Origin: Loxodes magnus
Taxonomy: Eukaryota; Ciliophora; Karyorelictea; Loxodida; Loxodidae
Assembly (NCBI GenBank): GCA_946699065.1
Contig: CAMPDV010000144.1
Coordinates: forward strand, 124,001 to 188,000
Reading direction: 5' to 3'
Length of the DNA stretch: 64,000 nt
Shown here: in pieces, positions 22,726 to 36,900 of the stretch
How positions within the stretch are numbered: position 1 is the stretch's first letter
How the letters are laid out: every line of letters starts with the position of its first letter
The notes under the pieces: generated by a model
What the model saw: the letters and a program-made list of their open reading frames with translations, nothing else
The model's database searches: none
Told to the model about the DNA's origin: nothing
Position numbers and translations under genes: made by a program

Positions 22726-23400
22726 AGTTTACATTATTATTATCCATTTTTCATTTTACTCTAAATTATTTTTCTACAGAAGAAATTAGAAAAGCTTAAT
22801 TATTTAAAATAATTAAAATGATTGATTACAATAATAATTTAGCTATTTAAATTTCATCTCTTTATTAAAAAAAACTTAGATTTTATAATTAAGATTAAAA
22901 TTTAGTGATTCAGTGAAAATCTAAAGAGCAAGCCTGTTTCATAATTTAACTATAGGCTACTACATTCTTTCTAACTTAATAGCAGGATTTATATCCTCAG
23001 TTTTAAATGTATGTTTCTAAAGGTTATTTAATAAAAGATAAATGTATTATGTGTATTTTAAGAATTAGAGTAGATTAGCAGTACAATCCTATAGAGAATG
23101 CTTATATTTGTTTTGAATTTTTAATAGAATAAATACAAATTTATTATTTAATCTATTGTAATTTTAAATGCAACTTCTTCTTAATTTCATCACTCTTTTA
23201 GCACATTACCACCAGCTTATTTCAAATTATTTGATTTCTATAAAAAGTAATTTCTCAAAATTATCTTGTATGTATTTATGAGAATATATAGTATGCTAAA
23301 AATCTCAGGATTTTAGATTTAAAGAAATCAGTTAATACAAACCAAAATATTCCCTCCAAAATCTATATTTGAGAATAAATCTTCTTTCCTAATTTTTAGA
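22726..23400. other. AT-rich region without recognised gene
   Basis: Low-complexity A/T sequence. No feature seen. Confidence 0.45.
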
Positions 23401-23410
23401 CAAAACCACC

Positions 23411-23625
23411 ATGGATTTTAAAACCCAACGCAGAGTCACAAAAGATTAAACTCGCATCATCTTTCGCAGTTTTATCTTCGCAAATTAATAAAATAGGAAC
23501 TTCAACTCACAATTAAAAGAATTAACTAACCAAAGCAATAACTTGTAATATTGTTGCTTGTACTATTATCTTTTGATACCATTTTTAATAATTAGTTTAT
23601 AATATAATGCAAAAATAATTAAAGC
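23411..23625 (+). other. Small GC-richer island with start codon
   Basis: ATG 23411 begins MDFKTQRRVTKDQTRIIFRS in a patch richer in G+C than its surroundings. The first 40 or so codons look coding, then the frame becomes hydrophobic and low-complexity. It could be the 5' end of another ORF1-like element (compare MDVFKK, MSKFKS) or a small gene. Evidence is weak. Confidence 0.25.
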
Positions 23626-24200
23626 TAATTAGTTTAAATATTTGTTGTGCAATATAATCATAAAGTTAAGATTTAAAGTAAGTAATATTAATAAATAAAA
23701 AATAAATATTTTAAATAAAAGCTAATATATTTAATAACCTAATTTATCAAATTTAGTAATTATTACCATATTAATTATTATTAATTTATGCTAATAAAAA
23801 TGTTTACCTTACAACAGTAGGTTAGATAAAAAACAAAATTTAAAAAGTTAAAAATTAATTAGTTTTTTTAACTTTCTAAGAAAAAAGTAGCAATGTTGAA
23901 GTATTGTAACTATGTATAATGATAATATATTAACGTGGAGTTACGCTGACAACAACTTTAAATTTATCCATCTTAAGCAATACTATAAATAGTTAATTGA
24001 TGTAAATTTAAAAAAATAATTTAAAGAAGGAATATTAAGATTTTTAAATGAATGTAGTAAGTACTTTAATTAGATATAATCTAATCTATAATAGAAAAAT
24101 TTATTATTTAACTTTATTTTTAATCTTTAATAATTTAATATCGTCTCTTTATATCTTTGTTTAGAATTAATTGTTTCCATAAAAGAAAAAATTTTAATTA
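23626..24200. other. AT-rich region
   Basis: Nearly pure A/T sequence. Nothing recognised. Confidence 0.45.
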
Positions 24201-24205
24201 ATAAT

Positions 24206-25090
24206 ATGTCAAAATTTAAATCAGGATTTTTCGCGGCTCCAAAAGGCAGGAATTAATGACATCCTAGAGAGATAGACCAGAAAAAAGAACCAAAAAAATC
24301 ATCCATCAAATCGAATCTTCTAATTCTGAAGAAAAGTCTAAGAAATAGGTTAAAATATTATGTAATCGGAAGTCTCCAATCATACCACAGAGTAGAAATA
24401 AGCTATGATTAGAAACTAAAAGGGGTGCTAGATCTCCTGGAAGAGGTTGAAAAACTTAAGAAAGATTATAAGAGACTGTTGAAAAAAAAATTTAATTGCA
24501 GAGGAAATAGAATCGAGATTCATGACCTAAAAGGAGATTTTAATGCATTTTGAAACATTTATTAAGTTCAAAATAATTAATCATAACAATAACAATAAAA
24601 ATAGAAGCAGAAAAAGCTTGTTAAAAAAATAGAAGAAAACCAGCAAAAATTGCGGCGTTAAATGGACCTACAAGAATAAGGAAATGACCCATTTGATAAT
24701 TGAAAAAATGAACCTAATATTTAAATCTTAACGAGAAACAAAAAGATGCAATTATTGTAATCTCGAACTATTAATGGAAAATATATTTAGAAATTTTTAA
24801 ACTTTAAATAAGAATACTGAAACTACTAGAAGAAATTTGAGAATAAAATGAAGGTACAAAAATAACTAAATCTAAAAGGAGAAATTTAATATTGCAAAAA
24901 ATAAAGTAAAATATACAAGATCAAAGATGCCAATCAATATTTGGCGACAGGATATCTTAGAGACAGTATGGATAGCAAGGAGAAGAGTTATAGAGACATT
25001 TAAATTTTTTTATTTAGCCTCTAGAACAATCTAGAGGCTGGCGGGAAAGAGGATGAAATATCTCCAAGAACTCCAAGGATTTAAATTTGT
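24206..25090 (+). mobile_element. Retroelement ORF1 copy (FAAP family) with terminal hairpin
   Basis: ATG 24206 starts MSKFKSGFFAAPKGRNQWHP, paralogous to the copy at 10304. The coiled coil LDLLEEVEKLKKDYKRLLKK follows. Further on, RCNYCNLELLMENI holds the first two cysteines of a knuckle, with the His and last Cys positions occupied by Leu and Ile. The copy is decayed. Its 3' end is a GC-richer patch with a perfect hairpin at 25017-25038 and ends CCAAGAACTCCAAGG, like the element at 21930. It lies just upstream of AT-rich DNA and the convergent pseudokinase gene. Confidence 0.55.
25017..25038 (+). repeat. Perfect 9-bp hairpin at retroelement 3' end
   Basis: GCCTCTAGA, loop ACAA, TCTAGAGGC. 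It stands out in an AT-rich context and lies about 50 bp before the apparent 3' end of the 24206 element. It could act as an RNA recognition hairpin or be chance. Confidence 0.6.
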
Positions 25091-25536
25091 ATTCAGAAAT
25101 TTTTATTTTGATGGCTTTTAAAGGGAAGTATTACATAAATAACTGTATGTCAATGACTAATCTCTTATTAAATCACTATAACTTATATAATATAATCAAG
25201 TAGCATTATTAATTTTACCATTTATTTCAGTCATTAATTTATAAATTAAAATCTTTAGTCAAATTTAGAATTTTCTAATGCTTTATTTTTTAAGAGGAAT
25301 ATATATTTAAAAGTATTAAATATCTTATTATGAATTTAAATTCAAAATATCAAATATTTAAAAATATTCCCTTTTCTTTGTTAAGTATTTTGTATTTTAG
25401 TTGAATAAAGAAATATATTAAATATGAGTATAATTTTAAAGAATTGGAATTTATACTTAAAGAAATTAATTATAAGGGTTAGATAAATTATTAGCTTTAA
25501 TCTAATTTATATCAAATAAAAATTTTATTAAATTGT

Positions 25537-27258
25537 TCACCTTTTAGGATTTTAGAAATCTTCTTTTTTAGCCTTTTGATGCTTATAGTTGAAATAAAAC
25601 TGTAACATATCTTGATTTTCTTTTATTCAATATTTCGCAACAGCTTTTCTTAAATTCCAACTGAAGTAAAATTAACTTGTTTCAATATAGTAAATAGGCC
25701 CACCTAAAGGAGTTCAAAGTTATAAGCATCTATTTACTCATAAAACTTTATTGCTATCTCTATTTATCATTCATTTATTGACTTAAATGGGAAAACCTGA
25801 AATGTTATAAAAATCAACACTTTTTCATAATTTTTTTCTTTAAAATGATTTAATAAATTCATCGATAACTTAAAAATCACTTATGTTAGGATATTAGGGA
25901 AATTTAATAGTTGAATTGGTAATTTGATTTCACAGTCTATATTACTTTTAAAATTTATCTTAAAATTAGCATCTCTATACTTAAGTTGTAAATAAGCAAG
26001 GATCTTCTTCATAATAATTTGTAATATTTTATCTAATTTATTCTAACTATTATTAGGTTTCTTCATATAGTTCTTTATTTTCTGCTAAAGATTCAAATTA
26101 CTCCTTTTACTTCTAAAAAGTAACCAATCACTAAGGTATTTCTGACTTATTTTGATATAGCTGTTATTTCCATAAATTTTAGATTTTTATTTCTATAGAA
26201 TTATTGAAAGTTTATAAAAAAGAGTTATCTCAATAAAATTCGAAAAATACAAATGTAGTGTCTAGCTGACTATCAAAATATTTGCTATCAAGTGTTTATT
26301 TTCAAATTCTGCCAAAATTATTTCCTTATTTAAATGTAGTTTCATTATTAAGAACTCCAAATAAAACCAGAAAAATAAACAAGAAAGATACTGAAGTTAT
26401 TTAAGCGTAACTAAAGTTTATTAACTTATCACTTTAAACTTGCTTTTTTATTTAATTTCTTATAATTTTCTATTGGCCATACTTTTAAATTTTTATTTTA
26501 TTTAAGTAGGTTACTAACATTTTTGCCGAGGGTCTTTCATTTGGATTTATATTAGTGCAACTTAATACAAATTAATAATCTGGAGATTAATAAATATATT
26601 AAATTAAGTGTCAAATCATTTTTCCAAAGCTATAAATATCTATTTTTTCAGAAATTTAGGAATTTATTTATTCTAGTTCAGGAGCCATGTATTCCTCAGT
26701 TCACACTCAAAGGTAAATTTAAGAATTAAACTTTACTGAAAAGTTGAGTCCACTAATTTTAGCATTTAAATTGGTATCTATTAAAATATTTTCTGGCTTT
26801 ATGTTTCTATGAATAATTTATTTAGAGTGAAGATATTATAACCCTTTAGCTATATCGATCATTATACCAAGAATTATCTTTTCTCTTTCTTTATTATTTT
26901 AAATATTCTAAATCAATTTAATGACATCATTAAGAGATCCTTTACTTTGGAATGGAGAGACTAAATATAATTTATTTGCCTAATAGCAGAATCCTAGTAA
27001 AAGAAGAATATTATCGTGATTAAGTAAAGCATGAAGTTTAATACCTTCCAATGAATTTTCTATTTTTTCTTTACCTTCTATAATTTTTATAGCAACTGGT
27101 TAGCCATAAATCTAACTTTTATATACTACTCCATTCTCTCCTTCTCCTAATAAAATATTTTCATTTATTTTTATCTAATTAAATTTGAACTCTTTAAGAA
27201 GACCAAGTTTAGCTAGATTTTTTAAGTCACTTATATTTGCTTTTTGACTTGCAGCCAT
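25537..27258 (-). CDS. Receptor-like pseudokinase, membrane-anchored, with C-terminal ectodomain
   Basis: A 574-codon frame from ATG 27258 to TGA 25537-25539, no intron. The kinase fold spans residues about 30-265: P-loop GEGENGVVY (38-46), VAIK with Lys58, YMAPE (190-194) and NERPSA. The catalytic loop reads HRNIKPEN (150-157), with Asn for the catalytic Asp. The DFG position reads SGL (169-171). It should therefore be catalytically dead. A membrane segment TSVSFLFIFLVLFGVL (288-303) is followed by a roughly 270-residue region with no kinase features, ending with WTPLGGPIYYIET (515-527) and LQFYFNYK. That end is conserved in the decayed copy at 53170-54990. TGA reads as Trp several times (FGKMIWHL, AKYWIK). 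Topology (kinase inside, C-terminus outside) is inference. Confidence 0.85.
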
Positions 27259-30200
27259 AAATATTTTATTTATAATTAGTTTGAAGATAAACTTTATAAG
27301 CAACTAATTATATTATAAATTGGTTAGATTTCTAAGTTTTATAATTATAACTTAATAATAAATTTAGGAGAATTAAATATATATTAAATGAATATTTATT
27401 AATCTAAGTTTAAATTAATTTAACTAAGATTTTAATATTCTAGATACTATTAACTTTAATCTCTCTTCATTTTTATATCTATTTTTAATTAAAGTATAAA
27501 TATTATATTCACATTTCATAAATTTAATTATTATAAACATCTCTAATACTTTTTTTGTATTTAGGCTATATTTTAATTTTAAGTAATACACTTTAAAAAT
27601 ATATTTGGATAATTATCTAAAAACAGTGAATAATACTTAAAATTTTAAGTTAAGAATATCTATTTTTATATTAATAAAATTTGCATAATAAATTGTATTT
27701 GAATACTAAGGAAAAATTTAAATTTTGTATATTTATTAATTTATTTAAAAATAATTAACTTATTTTTTATATAATCAGTATTATAATTCTATTTAAATTT
27801 AAATAGCAAGTAATTACTTATAAACATTACTTTCTTTTTAAAGCAGCATTTTTTATCGGAATACCTATTTTTGTTGAGTAAATATTTAGAATTTTATGAT
27901 TTATATTTAATATAAAAATTAAATAATTTACATAAGTTCACATTGACATTGATCTATTAATGCACTAAAATAAAGAAATAGAAGATAAGCTATTTTAAAA
28001 ATATAAATAAATATCCCTTATTTCTTTATTTCTATCTTTTACTATAAATAATTAAATCATAAAAGAATTAAATTATAATAATTGCTTTTTACTTTTTTTA
28101 TTTGTTTAAAAGATAAAGTTTAACCTAAAAATACACAATAAACTTATTTTTCTAATAACTTTTTATAAAAAATAAAAAAGTAATTGTAAATAAATTTTAA
28201 TTAAGCATATTTATTAAATTAAGATTACTTATATTTTATTTACAATCAGCCCAATATTATAAAACTTTTATTTTATTTATTTAATTAAAATCAGATTATA
28301 TATTTTATTAAACTCCTAAATTTAAACATCTTTATTTAAATAAATTGCTTTTAGGGTGATTATTTATAGAGATATACATTAAATAAAGATTTGATAAATA
28401 TAATATATTTTGAGATATTAATATTGAATAGATTCCAAAATATAGTAATTTTTTAATTTAATTGTAGCATCTTTTTATTGTAATATAGTCATTTTTATTA
28501 TTAAATATTTGCTTGTAATATATAATCCTATAATATATAACTATTTATTTAAATTAATATAGTTATAAAATACCCATATTTTAAGAAAGTATTAAATATA
28601 TTATAATATTATAGCTTTTATTTTATAAGTTTAGCTCTAGTTTTATTTAAGAAAGCTATTATACTATCTTATTTGATTAATAGCATAAATATTAAATGTT
28701 TATATTTTACTTTATTATTAAATTATTGTTAATGCTTATATTTAGCTATATCCTTTTAATATACAATTTAAACTATTTTAGAATATATTTAATTATTATA
28801 AATCTTTAATATATCTTTAGAAATTCTTATTTAGCTTAATTAGCAGTTTCTAAGCTTCTTTTACAACTTTAGAATTTTTTCAGTAGTAACTTAAAGTGAT
28901 GAATATAAGAATATAGAGTAAATAGTTTAGTTATTAAAAGGCATTTATTTAATTATAATATTCTATTATTTATCTAGTTTTAGGTTTAATAATCATTTGC
29001 CATAATTATTTTAAATATTAATTTTGATACCCTTAGTATTATATAGTTTTGACTAATATAATTTGATTTTATTAAGATTAAAATTATATAACTTTAATTA
29101 TTAATGTGCCACTATAACTATAATTTAATTAATAGGAATTAAGAACATTCTATTATATTTTAATTCTATTATTTATTTTATTATCCTATAAATAACTCTA
29201 GTAATATAAGCTATTAAACTAATTATAAACTATTATAATTTAACTATGAAGGCATTAATAATAATTTTATATTTTATTAAATAGCTACTAAGTAAATAAA
29301 ACTAATATTAGATATATAGCTTAGGAAACTAATTAAAGGATAATATTAAGTTATTATTATCTTTAGTTAGATATTTTATACAAGTTATTAATACTTGTCT
29401 AATTTCTACTAATAATACCTTACCTTTTTGTTTGTCTATAATGCTAAATTATTAGATATGAGTATAATTTATTTTTACTTATGGTTATTTAATAAAAGCA
29501 TAAGTTAATAATAATAATATGTAATAATTAAAATAGATTTATTTTATATAAGCCTTTATTTATTATAGAACTATAACTATAATATACTTAAGATTCTTAT
29601 TTACAAACTTAAAATATCATCTAAATCTATAATTTTAATTAGCTTACTTTATTTATTTTATAGATATCTATTTATTATACTTCCTTAGGTTTAATATCTT
29701 TTAATATCTAATAAATCTAATTAATAGATTTAATTAAATTTCCTTTAATAAAAATTCTTATTTATTAAAATTGTTTATTAATCTAAAACAATAATGAAAA
29801 AATTAAAAGACAATAGGAGAAGAAAAAATAAATAGCTTAACTAGTAAGTTAAAGCAATTTACTAAAAATAACTAACTTTTATTTTAATTTACAGTACACT
29901 TAGTGAGATTAATTAAGATTTAAAGCTAAATTAGAAAATAAATGCATAATTAAGGAACAAAGAGAAAATGTTTAGAATATATGCTTATTATAATTATTAA
30001 AGCTATAATAAAATAAATAAAGGCTAGTACTATTCTTATGCTTATTAAAATAGATGCTTTACTTTAAACTTAATATTAGAGTAATTAGTTAATGCTTCTA
30101 TCTTATTAATTATTATATTTAGAGATATTTTTATTTATTGTATTAGTTTATTTATTAAGATAATAAAGCTTTCTATATCATTTAAAATAAGAGCATTATT

Positions 30201-30944
30201 ATATGCCTTAGCTGTATAAATCTTTTATTTATAAGCTAAAATTAAAAAGAGTTTATTCCATACATTTGTATATAATTAAGAGTTAAGAATATAAGCACTA
30301 ATAGTTATAGAGAAATTAATCATAAGGATATAAGTTTCATACAAATAGACTAGAGATATTAAACTTAAATATGTATTAGAATAATCTACTACTTTGTGTC
30401 TTAAGAAAAGCTAATAAAGAATTACTAGGTAGCCCTCTATAAGTTATAAGAAATTAAAAAAAGGCTATTTATTAGTTAATTAATAAGTAAAGCATGCTAT
30501 ATAATTGTATTTGTCTAAATAAGAAATGATTTAAATAAATATTCTTTAACTAGAAAGAATAATAACTAAATATCTATTCAATTATAAATAAATTTAGTTA
30601 ATAAACATAGTTAGATCAAGAACGGAGCTATAAATAATAATTAACTATAATATCTTTTCAATGTATTTAAAATTAAAGATTTTATTCTCTCTGCTTATTC
30701 TTACTTTAAAAATAGTGATATAAATTAGAAATGTAAGATTAATATTAAATCTAAATAAAAATAATTAAAAAGAAATAATCTTAAAGGTATTTATTACACT
30801 AATAACAGTAAGCTAAATAGCTTAGCCTTATTATTAATAATGATTTAATTTAGATTTAGCATTAAAACATTGATTTAAAGATTCTTTTAATAGCATCAAC
30901 TTTAAATTTAGTGACTTATATCTAATTTAATTCCTTTTATATAA
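27259..30944. other. 3.7-kb AT desert
   Basis: Almost pure A/T with short poly-A/T runs, on either strand without a coherent coding stretch, knuckle, hairpin-tail copy or RNA gene that I can see. It separates the pseudokinase gene from the giant beta-helix gene. It could be intergenic, an ancient decayed repeat, or germline-limited DNA if the source is micronuclear. Confidence 0.5.
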
Positions 30945-33900
30945 ATGAAGAGAGTAATATTTGCTTTGTTCAGGCTTATTATTATTTTATAGCACTTTTA
31001 GTTGACTAAAGGAAGTGAGGTATTTGTTACCTCTCCTTAAGTGATCAGTACACTTGGCATAAATTACCAAGATGGTACTAGGGATTATCCTTTTACTTCT
31101 TTATCCTAAACAATTTATTCCCTAAGTGAAGGATAATCACATATAATTCATGTGTCTCCACATAACCATTTGCTTAACTGCTTAGAATGTTACACTTGCC
31201 CTAATAGCTGTGAAATTCTACGTGGAGGTAACTATGTAATATAAGGAAAGATAGTGACTATATAAAAATATATAGACTGCTCGCAAGATTAAGCGAAGCC
31301 ATAAATGTGCTTAAATAAGCAAGATAGTGCAAAGCTCTTAGTCTAAAGCCCTTACTTATATTTTAGTTTATACTATGACTTCCTAATGATAAAAGATCTA
31401 ACTATTACAGGAGAATAATTACTTAATGGAGCTACATGCGAAACTGCTAACTGCGATTAGTATAGTTACAACTCCCTAATCTATGCTATTTGAGCCGAAG
31501 TTTATCTCTATAATTCCATTATCGAGCATTTCCACTTGAAGTTTGGTATTTATTTCTACTTTGATTATAGTATTTTAAACGTTAAGGAAACTATAATAGA
31601 AAGCATGCAAGCTTCAGATGAAGGAAAAGTAGTTTATATAAGTAACTCAGTAGTAAATGTTTAAAATAGCAATCTATCTAATAATAGTGGAGAAGCTATT
31701 TGGAGCATTTTAAGCAGTGTTTAAATAATTAATTCCAGCTTTAATAAGAATACTGGTAAGAATGGAATAATCTATTCTACTGATACAAGTTTGATTATTT
31801 AAGAATCATAATTCCAAGAAAATACAGGAAAAAAAGGAGGAGCTTTATAAATCTAAAATTCTGACGTTTATATTGTTAAGAGCTCATTTAAAAAAAATGA
31901 AGCTTTGGATTAAGGAGGAGCTATCTACATTTATAACTCATATTTAGGAGTCGAAAACTGCACCTTTTAGTTAAATAAGGCTTAGAATGGAAGTGCACTT
32001 TACATATTAAATTCGATATGCAGCTAAATAGCAAGTAATGAGATTAGTGACAATACTGCTGAGAAATAAGGAGGAGGGTTATATGTAGACTATAGCACCA
32101 TTAAGAATATTACGCTTAATAATTTTAAGAATAATTAAGCTAAGTAAACAGGAGGTGCTGCCTTATTTTATCAATCAATAATAACAGAAATTTCAAAAAG
32201 CTAATTTATAGAGAATACAGCTATAAAAGGAGGAGCATTGAGCTTTCTTAACTCAAGTATAAATGAAATCTTATAAATAAAAGGCTCGCAAAACGGATTA
32301 AAAGAATCCTTAGGTGGCTTTCTTTATTTAGAGAATTCTTTTATAAAGAAAATAAATGGCAGCTAGTTTTGAAATAATAAAGCTAATCTCGGAGGAGTGT
32401 TCTATCTTTAGTCTCTATCTGAAGTTCAAATAATTCATAGCAATTCCTTCTTACAAAACTAAGCATTTAATTCTGGAGGCTGCTTCTTTTCTATCAGTGC
32501 TAACTTCAATCTTTTAACTAATAATTCCTTTTTATAGAATTAAGCTCTAAAATGAGGTGGAGTTCTTTACTTAGAAAAAAGCGTACTTATATAACTAGAA
32601 TTGAATCGGTTTGAAGAAAATACTGCCAATCATGGTGCTGTTATAGTTCTTATAGAAAGTGAAATTAGCTAAATTAATTAGATAAAAGTAGCTAAAAATG
32701 AAGCTGTGAAAGGGAGCGGAGGATTTATGTACATGGAAAATTCAAAAGTTGAAATAATAGATAAAAGTGAATTTGAAGAGAATAGAGGATAATGAGGAGG
32801 AGTAATGAACATATACTATTCAAGCTTAATTAAGATACAAGAATGTAAGTTCAAAAATAACAATGTAACAGAAAATGGAGGAGCATTTCACATGTGATAT
32901 TCTAAAATAGATAATATTTCAAATGTCTTTGCTTCTCAAAATTAAGCTACTAATGGAAATGGTGGATTTTCAAGTTTTTATGCTTCTATCTTGATAAATT
33001 TAATTGGCAGTTCATTTATTTCTAATTAAGCTTAATTTGGAGGAACTTTCCATTTCTAATCTAGCTCAGCTGTGTAGATAATAAAAAATAACAGTTTCTA
33101 GCAAAATTATGCTTCTAATTATGGAGGTTGTGCTTTCTCTATAAATTCCTACTTCACTCTTATATCTAATAATACTTTCTATTAAAATAGCGCCCTTACA
33201 AGAGGAGGCGTATTCAATTTTTTAAACAGTTCAGTTTACTAAATAGAATAAAGCACGTTTGAAGAAAATACTGCTAATCATGGCGCAGCTATAGCCCTTA
33301 TAGAAAGTGAAATTAACTAAATAAAATAGATAAAAGTAAATAGAAATGAAGCTGTTAAAGGGAGTGGAGGGTTTATGTATATGTAGACCTCAAAAGTTGG
33401 AATAATAGTAAAAAGCGAGTTTGTAGAGAATAGCGGATAATGAGGAGGAGTAATAAATGTCTATTATTCAAGCTTGGCTAGAATAGAAGATTGTAAGTTC
33501 AAAGGTAATAAAGTAATATAAAACGGAGGAGTACTTCATGTGTGATATTCCACGATAAAATAAATTTTAGGTATATCAGCAACAGAAAATATGGCAGTTA
33601 AAAACTATGGTGGATTTTGCTATTCATATGAGTCTTAAATTGAGAATATAGCAAACAGCTATTTTAAAGGTAATTAAGCGACATAAGGAGGAGTTTGTTC
33701 AATATTTTAAGATACAATGAAGCAAAGTATAATAAATATATGAAACTGCTCTTATTTTTATAACTAAGCATATGAAGCAAGTGTCTTACTCTTCTATAGG
33801 CAGCATGTAGTATTGTAAAAGGTGTAAATGAGCTTTAACTTCGCATAGTCAGCTGGGAGTATAATTTTGAGTGAATCTTAAGCTTTTATATAAGATATGA

Positions 33901-36900
33901 AAGCTTAAAATAATTTTGGATTAGAAGGTACAGTTATATGACTTTCTTAATCTAATATATCTATATAAAATATGGAAAGTTATAACAACCAAGCTGAAGA
34001 AACTGGTAGTATAATTCAGCAGTACTATGGATTTTTATGAATAGCAAACTTAACAGCTATCAATAACAAAGCTAAATATGGAGCATGCTTTTATTTACAA
34101 CTTGTAGATTTGTTCCTTATTTCAGAAAGTTACTTCAATCTCAATAATGCAACATCTGGAAGTATGATTGAAGTAATAAACTCAAATAAACTAAAACTGG
34201 AAAATTGCATTTTTGAGAATAATAAAGTAGATTCAGTTTTAAGAGTGTAGTAAGCTTAGCTAAGCGTTATGAAGAATACCCTATTTTAGTATAATAATGT
34301 ATAGTATGCAGTATTGGATATCATTAATTCAGATACTCTTATCTAAGCTACCTAAATGCAATTTAATCAAATAACTAATGGAGCTTTAATTTCTACCTCT
34401 AACAAGCGCTTTGACCTAATTGACAGCGAAATTGTAAATAATAAAGGGGCAAATGGAGTAATATTAAAGTTAGTGTATGCAAAGGGGGAAATAATAAACA
34501 ATACATTTAGGTAGAATTATGGTCTTAAAGGAGCTTCTATTAATTCCTAGCTTTCAGAATATAAAGTTAGAAGATGTTACTTTTATGAAAATGAAGCTAA
34601 AGGGTCAGGAGCAGTTATAGAAGCAAGCTAAGACAAGATTGAAATATATAATAGTACTTTTATATAAAATAGAGCTCTTAAAGGAGCAGTACTTTCCTTT
34701 TTATAAGTTAATGCCTTTATTAAAGATGTTACAGGATATGAAAATTCAGCCCTAATTGGGAGCTTTATTATTGCTGACTAATCCAACGTTACAATTTAAA
34801 GTTCAAAATTTACGAACAATACTGCAGATGATGGAGCTGTATTTCATATTTAAATGTCTAACTTAAATTTCTTATAGGTTAAGTTTTCTGGAAATATAGC
34901 TTTTAGTAAAGGAGGAGTAGGCTTTATGGATTTAAAAAGCAATCTGAAGATTAATAATTCAGAAATAGTAAATTGCTAAGCTAATGAAGGTGCATTTTTA
35001 TATGCTTAAAATGCCTATTTCTCAATAGCAAATTCCTAAATAAGAGGTAATAGAGCATTTAGTTCTGGGATAATAAATCTATGAACTTCAACCAACTAAA
35101 AGGCAAGTGAAATACTCTATACTAATATTAACTAAAATGATGGGAAGTCTTCAATTATTTATGTTTACTAAAGTGAATTAAATATCAAATAAACTACCTT
35201 TAGTTATAACTAAGCTATTTACAAAACTTCGGGGATTCATGGAGAAAGCGCAAAGCTTTCAATTAATGAGTCACTTTTTGAAAATTAGCAAGGGAACACT
35301 GGAGTTTTTATTTTAGGTTCTCAATCATTAATACAAATATTTAAGACAAACTTCAAAAATGGATAAGGAAATCTAGGAGGAGCAGTCTATTTGATATAGT
35401 CATAGTTAGATTTAAATTCCTCTAATTTTGAGAATATAAACGCTTTTTAAGGAGGAGTAATTTATGCTCTTCAATCTAACTTAGTTATTCAAAACTCTCT
35501 ATTCATTTATAGCAAATCTCAGGATTATGGATCAGTTATCTACTCAAGAAGTTCTGACTTGGTAATAATTAGAAGTAATATAGAAAATTATTGAGGCACA
35601 GGTATAGCAGTAGAGGATAATAGTAAAATTAGCTTAAGCAACATTATTTTCAAAAACGGATAGAGCAATAATAATTATGGCTCTGCAATTTACTCCAAGA
35701 ACTCATAATTTAACTTATTAAATAGTAGATGCACAAACCAGGTGTCAAAGTCAGGCTCGTGTTTTGCGATTTTAAATGAAAAAAATATTTTTAACTACTT
35801 AATAGAGAATAATACATTTGAGTAATGTACAGCTACTCAAAATGGCGGAGTAGGATTTTGTTAAAATGGGAATATCACATTCTTTAAAAATGAGTTCAAA
35901 AACAATATAATTTAAGGAGATGGTAGTTAAATCTCAAAAGGTGGTGCTTTAAGACTTATATGCGATGAGATATAGATTTGCTAATATAAAATAGAGAAAA
36001 ATTATTTCCATCATAATAAAATAATAAATAAGGCTGGAGAAGGAGGAGCTATCTCTTTTGAAGGAACGCTGCCTGATTTTGTTCCAGAGGTAAAAAGTAA
36101 AGAAATTTGCAATTATTTTAAAAACAATACTGCCTTTTATGGAAACAATCTTGCTTCTTTTGCTTATAGACTTAGTAATTAATCTATAAGTGAAGCTTTA
36201 GATCATTGTGGCTAAGAAGAGAGAAGTCTATGGACTTAGCTTCCTGGATTTTAGGTTCCTCAAAAAATATTATACATAATTGATAATTTTGGACAAGTTA
36301 TAAAAACTGATAATTCTTCAGTCGCTACAATACTATCAAGTGATGGTGAAATATAAGGAAAAACAAGATTTTATGCTTCTCTTGGTGTTTTTGATATAAG
36401 CGAAATAATAATAAATGCTCAACCTGGAAGCTTAGTGAATTTAAAGTTAGAAACTGATGCAGTAAATATAAACTATTTTCCTCTTAACTAGAATATAACC
36501 AACCAAATAAGCTTGGAGATATATATGTAAAAGTGTTTTACTGGCTAGATATTGGTAAATAATGATTAATGCTAGAATTGCTTCTATGGACAGTACTCTT
36601 TAAATTAGAGTGATTAAATATGCAAAGAGTGTATGTCAGGAGCAAATTGTTTTGGAAGCAATTTGATAGCTCCTGAAAAAGGTTATTGAAGATAAGATAT
36701 AAATGCAGAGGCTATTCACAACTGTCCTAATTCTAAAGCTTGCTTGGGAACTCACTTAAACAATAGTTTTGTTAGCAACTATCTTCAAGTTATTGATGTC
36801 TCTAAAAGGTTGTAGCTAGAAAGTAGCATAAATTGGTAAGGGAATTGCGAAAAAGGGCATAAAGGAATTTTATGTGATGTTTGCGAAAAAGATTGAACAA

